Source of the DNA: Prunus persica | Lineage: Eukaryota > Streptophyta > Magnoliopsida > Rosales > Rosaceae | Assembly: GCF_000346465.2 (NCBI RefSeq) | Contig: NC_034012.1 | Span: forward strand, 9,098,294 to 9,162,293 | Direction: 5' to 3' | DNA: 64,000 nt | Part shown: positions 24,380 through 35,611 of the stretch, piece after piece | Position numbering within the stretch: position 1 is the first letter of the stretch | Layout of the letters: every line of letters starts with the position of its first letter | Program-made: the position numbers and the translations under genes | Notes under the pieces: generated by a model | The model's database searches: none | What the model was told of the DNA's origin: nothing | What the model saw: the letters and a program-made list of their open reading frames with translations, nothing else

Positions 24380-24840
24380 TTAGGGTTTCCTGTTTGTTTT
24401 GGTGATAGCGCAGCTTGTGAAGAGAGTTAATTTTGGCTTTTCACTATTTAATTCCACAATCTTTTGTTTCCTTTTAGGAAGACTTTGCAAATGTAAAATA
24501 AATTTTAAAACTCTAAAAAAGTTAAATAGTGGAAAGTTTTTGCTCCGATCATCCAATCAGTGACATAAATCTTTATTTCAAATCATCATAAATTGACGGA
24601 ATCAAGAAATACAAAGTTTATTGGCAAACAAAATTTAAATAAATTTAAAAAAAAAAACATACAAATGAACAAAAAAGAAAGACTATTATTCTTAGCTAGT
24701 CACAGCTATTACAAGAGGATTACGTTACTTGATTTTCAATTTGAGTCAGCATATTACATTTCCAAATGTTCTCTTATACGGTCGAGAGTTTAAAAACTCA
24801 AAGATATATAAGATGACCATTGAATTTGTAGCACAAGACT
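24380..24840. repeat. Orphan 3' flank of a small-protein gene unit
   Basis: This block matches 49930-50515 (phrases GGCTTTTCACTATTTAATTC and TTTGCTCCGATCATCCA), the sequence downstream of the intact small gene at 50528-51262. Here the similarity stops before the gene body, and a MITE follows at 24884. Confidence 0.75.
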
Positions 24841-24883
24841 TAGACTAAAAGTCAACCAACAAGCAAGAGAACGATAACCCTAA

Positions 24884-25246
24884 GGGCTAGTTTGGCATTG
24901 CTGTGTTGTGAAAATAATCGCTGTCAAATTTGTTGTGAGAAAAATCAGCTGGGAGATAAAGCAGTTTGGCATTTGGTAAACTTTTTTTTTAAAGTGTTGT
25001 TGATACTGATTCCCGCATAATCAGAAAATGATTGCCACATAATCATTAAACTCAGCGCCTCTTCAAAACTGATTCATGCATAATTAGAAAATGAAAGCAC
25101 CTCATTAGCTGTTTTCTCTTATAGCTTTCTCTCACAGCAATTTTAAACAATAAGTGATTTTCTCATAATTTACCAAACTGGCTGGGCTTTCCAAAAATTT
25201 TTAAAAATCACTTATCACCCCAAATAAGCAATGCCAAACTAGACCC
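24884..25246. mobile_element. MITE with GGG-TAGTTTGGCATTGC ends
   Basis: The left end GGGCTAGTTTGGCATTGCTG and the right end GCAATGCCAAACTAGACCC are inverted repeats. Length is about 363 bp and there is no coding capacity. The target duplication is not clear to me, so the superfamily is open. Confidence 0.78.
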
Positions 25247-25317
25247 TCCACATAGATAAAAACATAATTAAATATTCTAAAAATTAAAAATTAAAAATAA
25301 TCAGAAAAAACCTTACA

Positions 25318-25460
25318 AGCCCCCACCCACTCCCCCAGCCGCCCCAATCCTCCCACCCACCCACGCCCACCCACCTCCCCCATCCTCAGCCATACCAATC
25401 CTCACCTGCCCACCCCCATCCCTTCTCTTTTGAGCACCAATAATCACCCACCCGCCCAAC
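25318..25460 (+). repeat. C-rich low-complexity tract
   Basis: A strongly C-rich, CCCAC-repeating stretch on the plus strand, unlike its AT-rich surroundings. No gene seen. Confidence 0.8.
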
Positions 25461-25734
25461 CAAATTGGTTACCCATCCCATCTCGCCAACCGCAACCCCT
25501 TTTCTCACGAGCAGCTTGATTATCACAAAATAATTTATTCGCTGTGAAAATCTACAACGCCCACATTGTTTGTCGTTGCATCCAACATATCGTCGCTATA
25601 CTTGGTCCAATTTGGAAACGAAATTCATGTCACATTCTGCGGGAATTTAACATTTTCCTTGCTGAAAGACTACTTTTACTAGAAAATATAATTCCCCGCT
25701 GAAAAAATCCTCGCTAAAGCAACATTTTGTCTTA

Positions 25735-25885
25735 TTGTAGTGCAAAACTGAAATCTTGTAGTAATAGTTTAAGCTATAGGATCTCACAAATTCCCAATGC
25801 CATAGCTCTATATTCAGCTTCTGCACTTGATCGAGCAACCACATTCTGCTTCTTACTCCTCCATGTAAGAAGGTTACTATCACAC
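25735..25885 (-). mobile_element. Copia RNase H fragment
   Basis: The minus-strand translation gives [20 protein letters not shown] followed by YRAMA and LGICEI. This is the conserved RNase H segment of Copia polyproteins. The frame then meets a stop. No LTRs were recognised around it, so it is a relic. Confidence 0.85.
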
Positions 25886-26899
25886 CCCAAATTTTTTCCT
25901 TTTATGGAAGTGTGAGGTAAAAGAAAAATTGAGACTAAATATTCAAATAACAAGAAACATGAAAACTAAACATAAACTTTTATTTAAATCAACGTAATTT
26001 GCATTGTAATTTTACAAGCAAAAAAAACAAGAAAGAAACACTCTCTCAGCTTTTTTTTCTTTTTTTTAAAACAACAAAACGTCCAAAATTATCTACAACT
26101 CGTTCTTCTTGTTTCCAGATCTGTTAAGTCTATGCTTTTAACAATTTTCTATTGGCTTCCCATGACAATATTGTAATAGGACATACATTGTAAACATCCG
26201 AGCCCAAGTTTAGTTCAAGAATAGTTTCTCTAAGTGTTCTTATTTGGCTGCTATCTTATGGAAGATCAATCATATTGACAAAGGCTTCGTTAAAAAAAAA
26301 AAATCATATTGACAAAGGCAATTTGTGCATTGCATCAATGCATTCATTAGATTTCTTAAGATTATGACTAGTCATCTTGTTTTCGTATGACTAGTCATCT
26401 TTTGCATCAGTAAGTTTTCTAGCTCATTGGTTTCCAGCTGGATCCTACCAAACTTTTTGTCTTATTCTACGAATTTTCTCAGCTGTCATGTGTACTATTC
26501 TGACCTAGGAATTTTTGGGTAAAAGCCAAATGATTCCTCATTTGGCAGTCGTGAATTTTGAGGTGAGGTTTTGAAAGATTTCTTCCATTCTTTTAACCAC
26601 CATTTTCATCTATGAGTTTTCTAATTTAATTTTCGAAAACTGCTTTTGAAATATGAAATCTGCATCTAGCTAGAACAAACACATTCTCATATATATATAT
26701 CTAGGTCAGATTCAAGTTTGGTTTCTTCAAGAGTATGGTTTCTTGAAGAAATTGATCTTTTCTCCTTAAATCCAAATTGTTGGTTTCTATTCGAGTTTGA
26801 GCTGGCTAGCTAGTGCCACAGGATGAAAGAGCTGAAGAATGAGCTCTCATTGCCAAAAGAACTAAGCTGCTAGTTTTGCTAAGTTGGATAAGAAGATTG
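25886..26899. other. Non-coding stretch, probable retrotransposon remains
   Basis: No convincing exon. It contains the first ACTAGTCAT copies (about 26370-26400) that continue into the next region. Confidence 0.4.
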
Positions 26900-28030
26900 T
26901 ACAAAGGAGGTATAGCTTATCTTCCTAAATAGATCTAGGATCTCTTGAGCTTGCTTGTGTTTCTTTGTAAGAATCTTCTTTGCTTAGTGGATTGCCTGGT
27001 CGGTTGATGACCGTAGTTTTTCCCAGTGGTGGGTTTTTAGGTGAACAATTTCTGGTTTGCAGCTTCGTTATTTTATAGGTTTGTGTTCTTGATAGTTGAC
27101 TAGTCATCGCATGATATTCATGCATTTCTGGGTTTGTGTTCATGCGGTTGACTAGTCATCATTATATGTTGTTTGCTATTTACTTGATTATGATGTTTTT
27201 CACACACTTTCACCATAGTTGTTGCTTTCACATGGTATGCCTAGATTGACGGGTCCTTCTGAGTGCCTAGGTTGTCACTAGTAATCTGCTAGGCTAGCAT
27301 GTAAAGATTGTTATTCTCTATGTGTGTGTGTTCTTCATTATGGTTTCTCATGACTAGTAGTTAACTAGTCATAAGTATATTTAGTCAAGGTTTAAAGTGT
27401 GTGAAGATCATTGTTTATGCTTGAATAGCATTTAAATTACCCCTCGTCACCTAAGTACCAATTTCAATTTGTATCAGAGCACTAGCTCTTAATATAAATA
27501 GAGAGATCCTTTGGGTGCTAATTAGTATTAGGTCTGTAAACATAAAAATGGATCAAATTGCTCCTTGCATTCATGATGAGCTTGGTTTGTTTGTTAAAAA
27601 ATATAGAAGGGTTGTAAAAAATAAAACCAAAGTCACTAGGAATTGTCAAAATCCTCCTAGTTCCTTTGCATGTGTGTCTCAAGACAACGTTCTTGAGTAG
27701 AGGAATTTTTTGGATTCTTATGGCTTTACGGAGAACAAAAGTTTCAAGGGTCTTGTAAAATGCTACATACATGGTGGTGCTGGTGTGGAATGTGCAAATA
27801 ACCACATGACAGAAACTAAAGGGATAGAATAGTCAATTAGTGTACAATGGAGTGATAGTGATTGTGATGATTCCAACAAGTTTATCACTTCATCTAATGA
27901 AAAGGCAAATCATTTTGCCCTTACTGTTTCTGTTCATAACTCTATCCTTGCTAGAGTTCATGTAGTTAATGAGGGAGAATCTGAGTCTAGAAATGATAGG
28001 CAGGATGACCAGTCATACAGGAACTATGTG
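26900..28030 (+). mobile_element. Degraded Copia 5' region and gag remnant
   Basis: TTGTATCAGAGC at about 27470 is one base off the TGGTATCAGAGC initiator-Met primer-binding site, which suggests an LTR end just upstream. Downstream, a plus-strand frame from 27550 resembles gag near the zinc knuckle and the acidic WSDSD segment at about 27850. It is interrupted by TAG near 27698 and again near 27830. No pol is seen. Confidence 0.6.
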
Positions 28031-28656
28031 ATATGACCCAGATACTACAGCAAGTTGCACTTAATGCAAAAGTATATTAAGAACAACAAAATGACAACCT
28101 AGGATCAGAACTTGGACAACTGATAAGTATGTCTTTTATAAGACAAAATGCGAAGTATGCGAAGAGAATAGTATTAGAGCATCAGAGTGGAAGCGTACAC
28201 CTGAGTAAATTTGGTCGGATCCTAATTCCTATATTATAGGAAACAAACTCTAGAAAGCTGTTCTAGATAATCTTGGACATTGTAACATAGTTCATGACCA
28301 AAGGCAGTACATATCTATGCAAGAGAAATTGATACGTCAACACCTTTTGGATGAAAAGAAAAATCTCCTTTATAGGAGCACTTCCTACCATGAAAGATCA
28401 ATGCTATTATAGTAAGAGAAATTCTCATGGGGCAATAGCTCAAGTTGAGGAACTCAAGTCTCATCAGGCATCCAAAATTCAGAGAAAACGTTATATAAAT
28501 GAGTTGGTTACTCATGACGTTGATCGTCTCTAAGTGCCAAAATAAAGTTGATATAGCAAAGATCACAAAAGTCTAGAACACACCGGCTATGGCTTTATAA
28601 GTGACTTAAGGTCAAACACATTATGTGGCTAATTGGCTTACGTGCAACTGGGAGAC

Positions 28657-30650
28657 TGTTAGACGTATGCCCTAGAAACCAATATAAAAATGGAAACTTC
28701 TAAGAAAATAATATATAATAATCAAAGGGGCAAGAACGTTGCTTTAGATATATAACGTGCACAAAGTAACAAGTCCATGGATTATGACATAAATGGAAAG
28801 TGGTCTAAAGAAGTTAAATGCACGAGACTTTTCTATACATATGGATATCATATCCTAAAACGTTCCTAGTCATAGGATCACTAATTGGACAATGGTGACC
28901 CGCAAAGACTGGTACACATTATGTCTGATCAATTGGGAGGATGACTAGTCTCAAGTCATTCGCGTAGAGACACTGAGACAGATGTGCAGGTGCTCTATAG
29001 AAGATGGAGTCCACTGAACGCGATCAACTCTAGAATTCTTGTATGGAAGTCTTATTCACAGGTGTCAAACAAAGAATTCTAAGTTGTGATATTACAAATT
29101 AATCCTTAGATCTGAGACATCACAGTTGTCTTATGTATCTGTTGTTTCTCTTTGAGAGCACTATATGATCGTATCGAAATAATGTGGCTTAAATGTGTTC
29201 CTCAAGATTCTCAGCATGTGTATAGAGACAAGTGAATGTACAACAAGTAATCTCTACTCGTAGTAAAAAGAGAGAATACTCTAAAGATATGATTTATGAA
29301 TCTTTGGCCAAAGTATTGGATGGATATTGAAACAAGAACGTTTGCAATTTCATCAAATTGAATCATATAAATTTAGAGATGTTATATTACGGATTTTGAC
29401 ACAAGTTTACCATATCTCGAGAATATGACATAGAGTATTGAATTAAAGAAGGATCAAATTGCATTGTAATCACAAATTGACTAGGTTCTCTAAATGAATT
29501 CTTTTTAGCTTTTGTAGCCATGACATACTACTAGGTGTCACTCATAGCTTGTAGAAGCCGTGTAAAAACTAATTATAATTAGCCTTTCACCAATAGGGAG
29601 AATTGTATGGAGGATACAATTCACACTTGATTCAGAGTGAATCATTCATATCCACTGCCTCGCTAATTAGAACTTATAAGATCGCACACCGAAAAAGAAT
29701 CGATTGAGAAATTAAGAAGAGAATAAATGATTTTATGACTTGGTCAAAGTCAATATGAAAGTCAAAAGTCAAAGGTCAGAGGTCAAAGGTCAAACAGTTG
29801 AACCGACACTTGACGCGGTCAACTAAGGATGATTGAGACTAACACTCGTTATACAAGTGAGTGATTAAATTAGTTAAATCACTAGAGTAATTAAATTGAT
29901 TAGAATAATTTAATTATTCAATTAAAGTTATGAAACTTTAATTAAATGTCCCATATGACTTGGAAATTCAAAAGGGAGTTGACAATATAGACTTAGGCAC
30001 ATATGTGAGACATTATAGGATCAATGTGTTGAACCAAGATAGCAAAAAGATGACACACAAGGGAAGGGGGGGTGTGGATACTAGGGCTTGGGGATATTTT
30101 TGTCACTTTTGTGAAATGTTTTATCCTTTAAGTGTGTAGCTATAGTATTCTATCATTCTAGGGTTTTCAAATGGGAGAAATTGGAAAAGAGAAAACATCA
30201 CGCTTTCTCTCCCTAACGCCTTGAATCTGTCACGTCAAGTGACGGTACTAGCACCACTCTTCACTTGTTGTCTACTCATCCTCTTATCCCATTCAGTCAT
30301 TGGTGAAGAGCTTTGGGGAGGTGCATATCTTTGTACCTATTTGGAGAGCTACAAGGTGGAGAATCAACATCAAAGGGAGAGCCAACAACAAAGGGATCAT
30401 TCCCTTTACTTGAACACCATTCTTGGTTTCAAAATTCGCTCCAAGGGTATGAACATTTTATAGTAAGGAAATCCAATTTGAGGCACCATTATGTTTTGGA
30501 TTGCTTAGTGGGAGTAAGAATTTACTGTTTACATGAGAAGGAATTGGATCTTCAGAATGTTTTCTGCTTACCTTATTGGTTACCTAGAAAAGTCCAAATG
30601 GTATAGATTTTATTATCCTAACCAGGGTATGAGATTATTGAAATCAATAA
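28657..30650 (+). mobile_element. Large LTR-like or non-autonomous retrotransposon segment
   Basis: A purine-rich AACTGGGAGAC is followed by TGTTAGACGTATGCCCTAGA, a typical polypurine tract to LTR junction. The roughly 2 kb after it is non-coding and has a GTCAA-rich block (29740-29830). The right end is not defined. An open frame near 30221 is probably by chance. Confidence 0.5.
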
Positions 30651-31949
30651 CGTCAGTTTCATTTTAAATGGTGAAAATAGTGGGAGTGGATAACCAAGAA
30701 ATTGCTCATCATGGCAGAACCAAATTCTACAACATGCCACAACATACCATTATATTTGAGTCTTTCCTTTGAAATGTTACGTAATATTACTGTTGTGGAT
30801 CCTATGTAAGAATATTTTATAAATATTATATGTGGCCCACATGAAGTGAACTATGTGGTAAATAAATTGTTTAATTGGTTTAATAAATATTATTCAGAAT
30901 AATTATATTGGTCAAATATAGAGAAGCAGTTTCCTATGTTGTTATTGTGATGGGTGGTAATTGATTATGGGCATTACTAGGAAACGGTCATCTTTTTGCC
31001 TATAATAGTGCACATACGTACCCATCTTATGTGTACGCTAATGAAAACACGTATTAGGATTTTTCTAACGTGCAAAAGGCTATAGAGAGAAATTTATTTC
31101 CTCTACACTGACGGCTCGCCTACGGATCGCTCAAGACAAATATCTTGATATGGTAGAAGACTAATCATTCAAGGTATGTATGTAATTAAGTCTAATTGAA
31201 TTTCAGCCTAATGCTATTGTGAAAATCATGAAGTTCAACATCTTGGATCATGGATTGGGTCTTATGATTTTACCCAATATTAAATTTACATCCTATGTGT
31301 ATTATGGTTGGTTTCAAAATTGGAGAAACTTCTTTGCCATTGTGGATCCTATATATGTATGGTGGTTTTAAAATTTGATTACAATCACCCATTTTTTATT
31401 TATTTATTTTATTTCCAAAATGTAAAGGGAATTACACACTTCATTATAGGCATGCAGTAGGTAAACAAAGAAAAAGTACCATTATGGACCTCACTCACGC
31501 ATTCAAAGCGAGAGGAAAACTTAGAAAGAAGATAAAACTAGATTGGGTTGATAAAATTAGTGTCACAGACAAAGCTAAACATTAATTTGTAAAACCCGAC
31601 ATATATAAAGTCACTCTGGTTGATCCAAAAGAACAATTAAAATAAGCTTTTTACTTGAGTATGAAGTTACATGCACCTCTATATTGAACAGCTCAAGGAT
31701 ATATCTCAAGGAAATGAGGTGCAGGTCCAGTGGTTAATGAACAAAATATAAATTACAGAAGGTAAATAAATGAAAGGGGTTAGATGTTTGGTTAATTTTA
31801 ACAGGTTGAGTATTTCAAATTTTTGGGGAGTTTTGCAAGGGAACCAATAATTACGTCCCATAATTATCTCACCAACTAGTCTAAAAAAAATAAAAATTAA
31901 TTAGCATTCTTGCAGTTATTTAAAGGAGTGCATGCCCAAGGTGAAGATG
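30651..31949. other. AT-rich intergenic region
   Basis: No gene seen. CATTACTAGGAAACGG at about 30974 recalls a CACTA-type terminus but no partner end was found. The right part is probably the 3' UTR of the next gene. Confidence 0.4.
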
Positions 31950-33440
31950 TTACAAGTGCAGTAAAGCTCCCACCAACTCCTTTGTTAGCTCACCAAACAA
32001 AATAGGAGACATACCAAGCTCATCAATTATAATCCACGGTAGAGCTTGAACTTGACAAGGCACATTACAGTCATCAAGATGTTGCGGTCGCACGCGACAA
32101 TTTTGAGCAAATACTTCATGTTTTCTTCTCACTTCCTCATATGGTTCACCACAAATTGTGCAATCAAAATGTACGAGTCGTACAACGAATGTTTCTTTTA
32201 GCCCTACAACAACATTGTAGCTATATCCTTGAAACGTTTCTTTGAACACTTCATGCACACCCACATTAAGCTCATGTGTATAGTCTTGATCCCGCCTGTA
32301 CCACAGAAAGACCAATGAATGCGAAAGACACTCGGTGAACTCATCGTAATGATCAAAAAGCGCGTGTAGAACTGATTTGCAATATTCCAAATTATAGCTG
32401 GATTGTGTCATCTTAGCCACGCACAAAAATCCACCGCTCATTTCATCAAAAAGGGCTGCATATAATAAAGTCCTTCTCATGATTTCTAATACGTCTTCGA
32501 AATATTTTTGCCTCCAATACAAAAAATAATCCCAAATATGTGGAGCACCAGATCCATTCAAAATTGCGTCATAATCATCAGATGTGTGTTCGCATTCAGA
32601 ACCATTAACAAGATATGTATGAGGATAAAAGCTTCCTTCCTTTTTCTCGAATCCAACTAAAATAACGGACCCCTGAAATTCCTTCCCAAACTGTGATTCC
32701 CATGTGCCAATATACTCATGGGCTTTGTATGCTGCAAGATGGATGGCGTCATCTACTGCCCCATTTGTTTGCATTGCATCTCTTATCATTTTATTCACAT
32801 CCATTAACACTTCTGCACATTTCTCAGAATCTCCCGCAATTGCTGCAAGTATGTGGCAATCATCGGTTAGACATAATTTAATTGCTTTCTCATTCTCTAT
32901 AAATCCTTCCTTGTCACCATTTCCATTTGTAGCCCTCGTATGGACACCAACAAAGATTTCTTGACCACATATAATAGCGATGTTTGTTGTGCCCCATCCC
33001 TCTACCTGTGTAAAATTTGAATTTTATTGAATATTCTTGTCTTTTCTAAATTAAAAAATAATTTTTTTGGGTCTGAAAATTAAAAATATTTAGGCAGTTA
33101 GAATGAAGTAATTCAAAAGACATTAAAGACGTTACACAAACAAAACAAAAACAACAGAGAGGAAGATGCATTTGCATGAGGTTGTTCAGAAAAGAAATAC
33201 AGGAAAATAAGATGGCAAAATATTATACAACATTAGGAAGATACACCAAATTAAAGAATCAGTAAACTATATGCAAGCATTCCTCCTCACGAAAGGAAAA
33301 AAAAAAAAACTATATTTTTGTAAAGTGGTGGTAATATCATAAACCTTCAATTCTTGCTTGGCTTTCTCCAAATATGCATGTTCCGAAACTAAGTTCGGCA
33401 ATTTTTGATTGATCATAGAATATGCCTCCGTCGTTCCCAT
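31950..33440 (-). CDS. Divergent proteasome beta5-like protein with C-terminal extension
   Basis: Exons 33440-33345 and 33005-31950 join in frame (donor GTTTAT, acceptor TTTTACACAG) to 383 aa. After 37 residues comes GTTNIAI, like the GTTTLAF that marks the Thr1 nucleophile of beta5. VGVHTRAT follows; the catalytic Asp17 of VAVDSRA is His here (residue 54). A Lys and an AAIAG segment fit the beta fold, and ALFDEMSGG (residues 217-224) fits the beta5 RD-x-x-SGG site. About 140 residues then follow that the beta subunit lacks, with FDCTICGEP and DCNVPC cysteine pairs. From known catalysis, loss of Asp17 should impair peptidase activity, so a structural or regulatory role is possible. Homology was recognised from memory and needs a profile search. 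Confidence 0.72.
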
Positions 33441-33783
33441 GTTCCACTGTATATGTCAACAAGTGTACCTACATTAGTGCAACAAATAGAATACTGGAAA
33501 ACACAAGTGCAACTCGACTATAATCACCAATTTCTTGTTGAAAAATAAAGGTAAGCTTTTTGTGAGTCCAAAATAAAATACAACCAACAATTGTCCAAAA
33601 ACAACTAGATGAGATGTCAAACTTTTAGGTCATATATACTATCAAGGAACTAAGAACAAACTAAAAGAGCAAAGAAAATAGAGGACTTTGATATAATAAC
33701 ATAAACATACATCAAATACATTAACAAGAGAAAGCAGAACATGTTGCTACCTCTTGTTACTGGCGTGGTTACTTCGACGCAGC

Positions 33784-33826
<43 letters not shown>

Positions 33827-34207
33827 GCTGCAGGCAAATTAAAAAAGTCAGTCAGTTTCGCAATGGATGAGATGCAGAAAGCAAAGAACAAAAAAAGCCT
33901 GCTGTAGTTCGCTGGGAAAAAAAAAGTACTACTTCAGTTGCTATGTCTTTTGGCTCATAAGCCAGAGTAGTCCGACTATGTGTGCAAGGAAGTGCGGTGT
34001 GTGGCACCTTTACTGCAGAGGAAAAAAAAAGTGTTAGTCTATACCTGTAAAAAGAAGAGAAAAAAACAAGTGAGAGCATAGCAAATAGGTGCAATTTCTT
34101 ACGTATAGGCCAAGATGTACCAAAGAAAGAAAGAAAGCTTGATGTTGTCTGCTGCGAGCACGAGCCTTTGAATGTGTAGTTGGGTTACGAACAAGTACCA
34201 TGCCACC
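33441..34207 (-). promoter_or_regulatory. 5' leader and promoter region of the beta5-like gene
   Basis: It lies between the ATG and the TATA-like box at 34208. A GA microsatellite lies inside (33785-33822), a common place for such repeats in plant leaders. A leader intron is possible but I could not fix its ends. Confidence 0.45.
33785..33822 (+). repeat. (GA)n microsatellite
   Basis: About 19 uninterrupted GA units; on the gene's strand it reads as CT repeats. Confidence 0.95.
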
Positions 34208-34215
34208 CTTTTATA
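34208..34215 (-). promoter_or_regulatory. TATA-like box
   Basis: The minus strand reads TATAAAAG. It lies upstream of the beta5-like gene with a long leader to the ATG; a leader intron would explain the distance. Confidence 0.45.
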
Positions 34216-34427
34216 AAAGCAGCTAGCGTTGTTTTGTTAATTAGGAAAGTTAAAACTCTTTCCCACTGGACCAAGACTTTCCATGCTTGCAATTCAAGAA
34301 ATCATACAACAAAAAGAGAAATGTCAATATTGATACTTGATTTGTCGTAGGTGCAAATCATGTAGGGCCCACTTCAAATATACTTGGATCTGGAAGCAGA
34401 ATAATGCTCCTATTTAAGGATATCCTA

Positions 34428-35168
34428 GGCCCCGTTTGTGCAGGCCGGATTAGACAAAATTGGATTGGACTTTATATTTTGAATTGGACTGGATGGTACT
34501 GGACTAGACTTTGTGTATGTTGTTTGGTGTTATACTTAATTTTGAACTGGACTGGAAAACATAGTAATTTGGAAAATTTATATTTATTTATTAAATTTCA
34601 CAAAACAAAATTCTAGCCTGGCAAAACAGAAGAGAAAAAAAAAAAAAAAAGGTTAAAATGAAAAAAAAAATCGATAGTATGAAGCTATGAAGAAAACCAA
34701 GAAAGCAAAAAACAAAAACATTACTTCAAAAGCAAAACCCATCCAACAACTAAAGCAAGAACAAGATCAAATTTCTGGTTCTGATCGCCAGCCCTTGTAA
34801 AGAGAACCATTTTCCGCAAGGAATCACAGAGGTTTGACTGAACATTTTCAAAAGAAGAAAAATACAAACGAAACCAAGATGTGAATGAGTTCCAGATCTG
34901 AAAAGCTTGCAATGAGAGAAGGCCCGTCGACGTGCAGTACCTCAACTAAGTCGACAAGGCCCGTCGTTCATGATCGGTGAGAGAAGAGAAGGCTTCGTTC
35001 TAAATCCATATCTATCGATGGGTTCTAAAGACCCTGTTATTTTGGACTTGTGTCCAATAAACATATCCAATCCATGATTATGTATTTTAAACTCACCAAA
35101 CAACATACTGGACCCATGTTCATTTTAATTGACATATTCAGTCCAATTCAGCCCGCCAAACATGGCGT
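34428..35168. mobile_element. MITE-like element with decayed ends
   Basis: The left end GGCCCCGTTTGTGCAGGCCG and the complement of the right end (CGCCATGTTTGGCGGGC...) are alike but imperfect. Both sides share GGATT-GACT phrases in inverted order. It may be a hAT- or Harbinger-derived element; no target duplication was identified. Confidence 0.45.
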
Positions 35169-35169
35169 A

Positions 35170-35611
35170 AAAGACTAATTTTGCTTTTGGGTTTGATGAA
35201 TGTGTTTTGAATTTTTTTTCGGAAAAATTCAATCATAAGGTCAATGTATTAAGGGGAATTACATTTACGTTTTGCCCTTGTTGCCCTTTTAAGGAGTCTT
35301 ATGACCTCAATACATAGTGAAGTGAAATAGTTCTTTTTTGGTAAGAAAAATTCTCTATCTCTACATTTAGGGCATTTTTGGTAGGCCTCACTCCCTTGGA
35401 TTATGCTAAATAGGACTAAGCCCGTGTTTGGTAAGATAGAGGACTAAGTTAAATGGGATTGTGGAGTCCAACAGTAGAAAAACCTCCTCACTCGCTCTCC
35501 TTATCCAGAGAGCCTAAAATTTGGTTCGCAAAACAAGCCCTTCGCTAAACTGAGAACACGCAACTCCGCCTCTCTCTCTCGTTTGTGTTCACGACTCTGC
35601 CACTCCTTCGT
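35170..35611. other. Non-coding stretch next to the truncated UGT copy
   Basis: Contains GCCCGTGTTTGGTAAGATAG at about 35420, like a MITE terminus, without a clear partner. No gene seen. Confidence 0.4.

Noticed and set aside
25260..25640. Possible Pro-rich gene from the C-rich tract
   Set aside because: Low-complexity composition without open frame of useful length or splice signals.
30221..30606. Plus-strand frames with a signal-peptide-like start (SRQVTVLAPLFTCC)
   Set aside because: Short, in an LTR-like non-coding region, with no splice or codon support; hydrophobic start is probably chance.
32693..32964. Plus-strand frames inside the beta5-like exon
   Set aside because: Antisense shadows of a long, motif-bearing frame.
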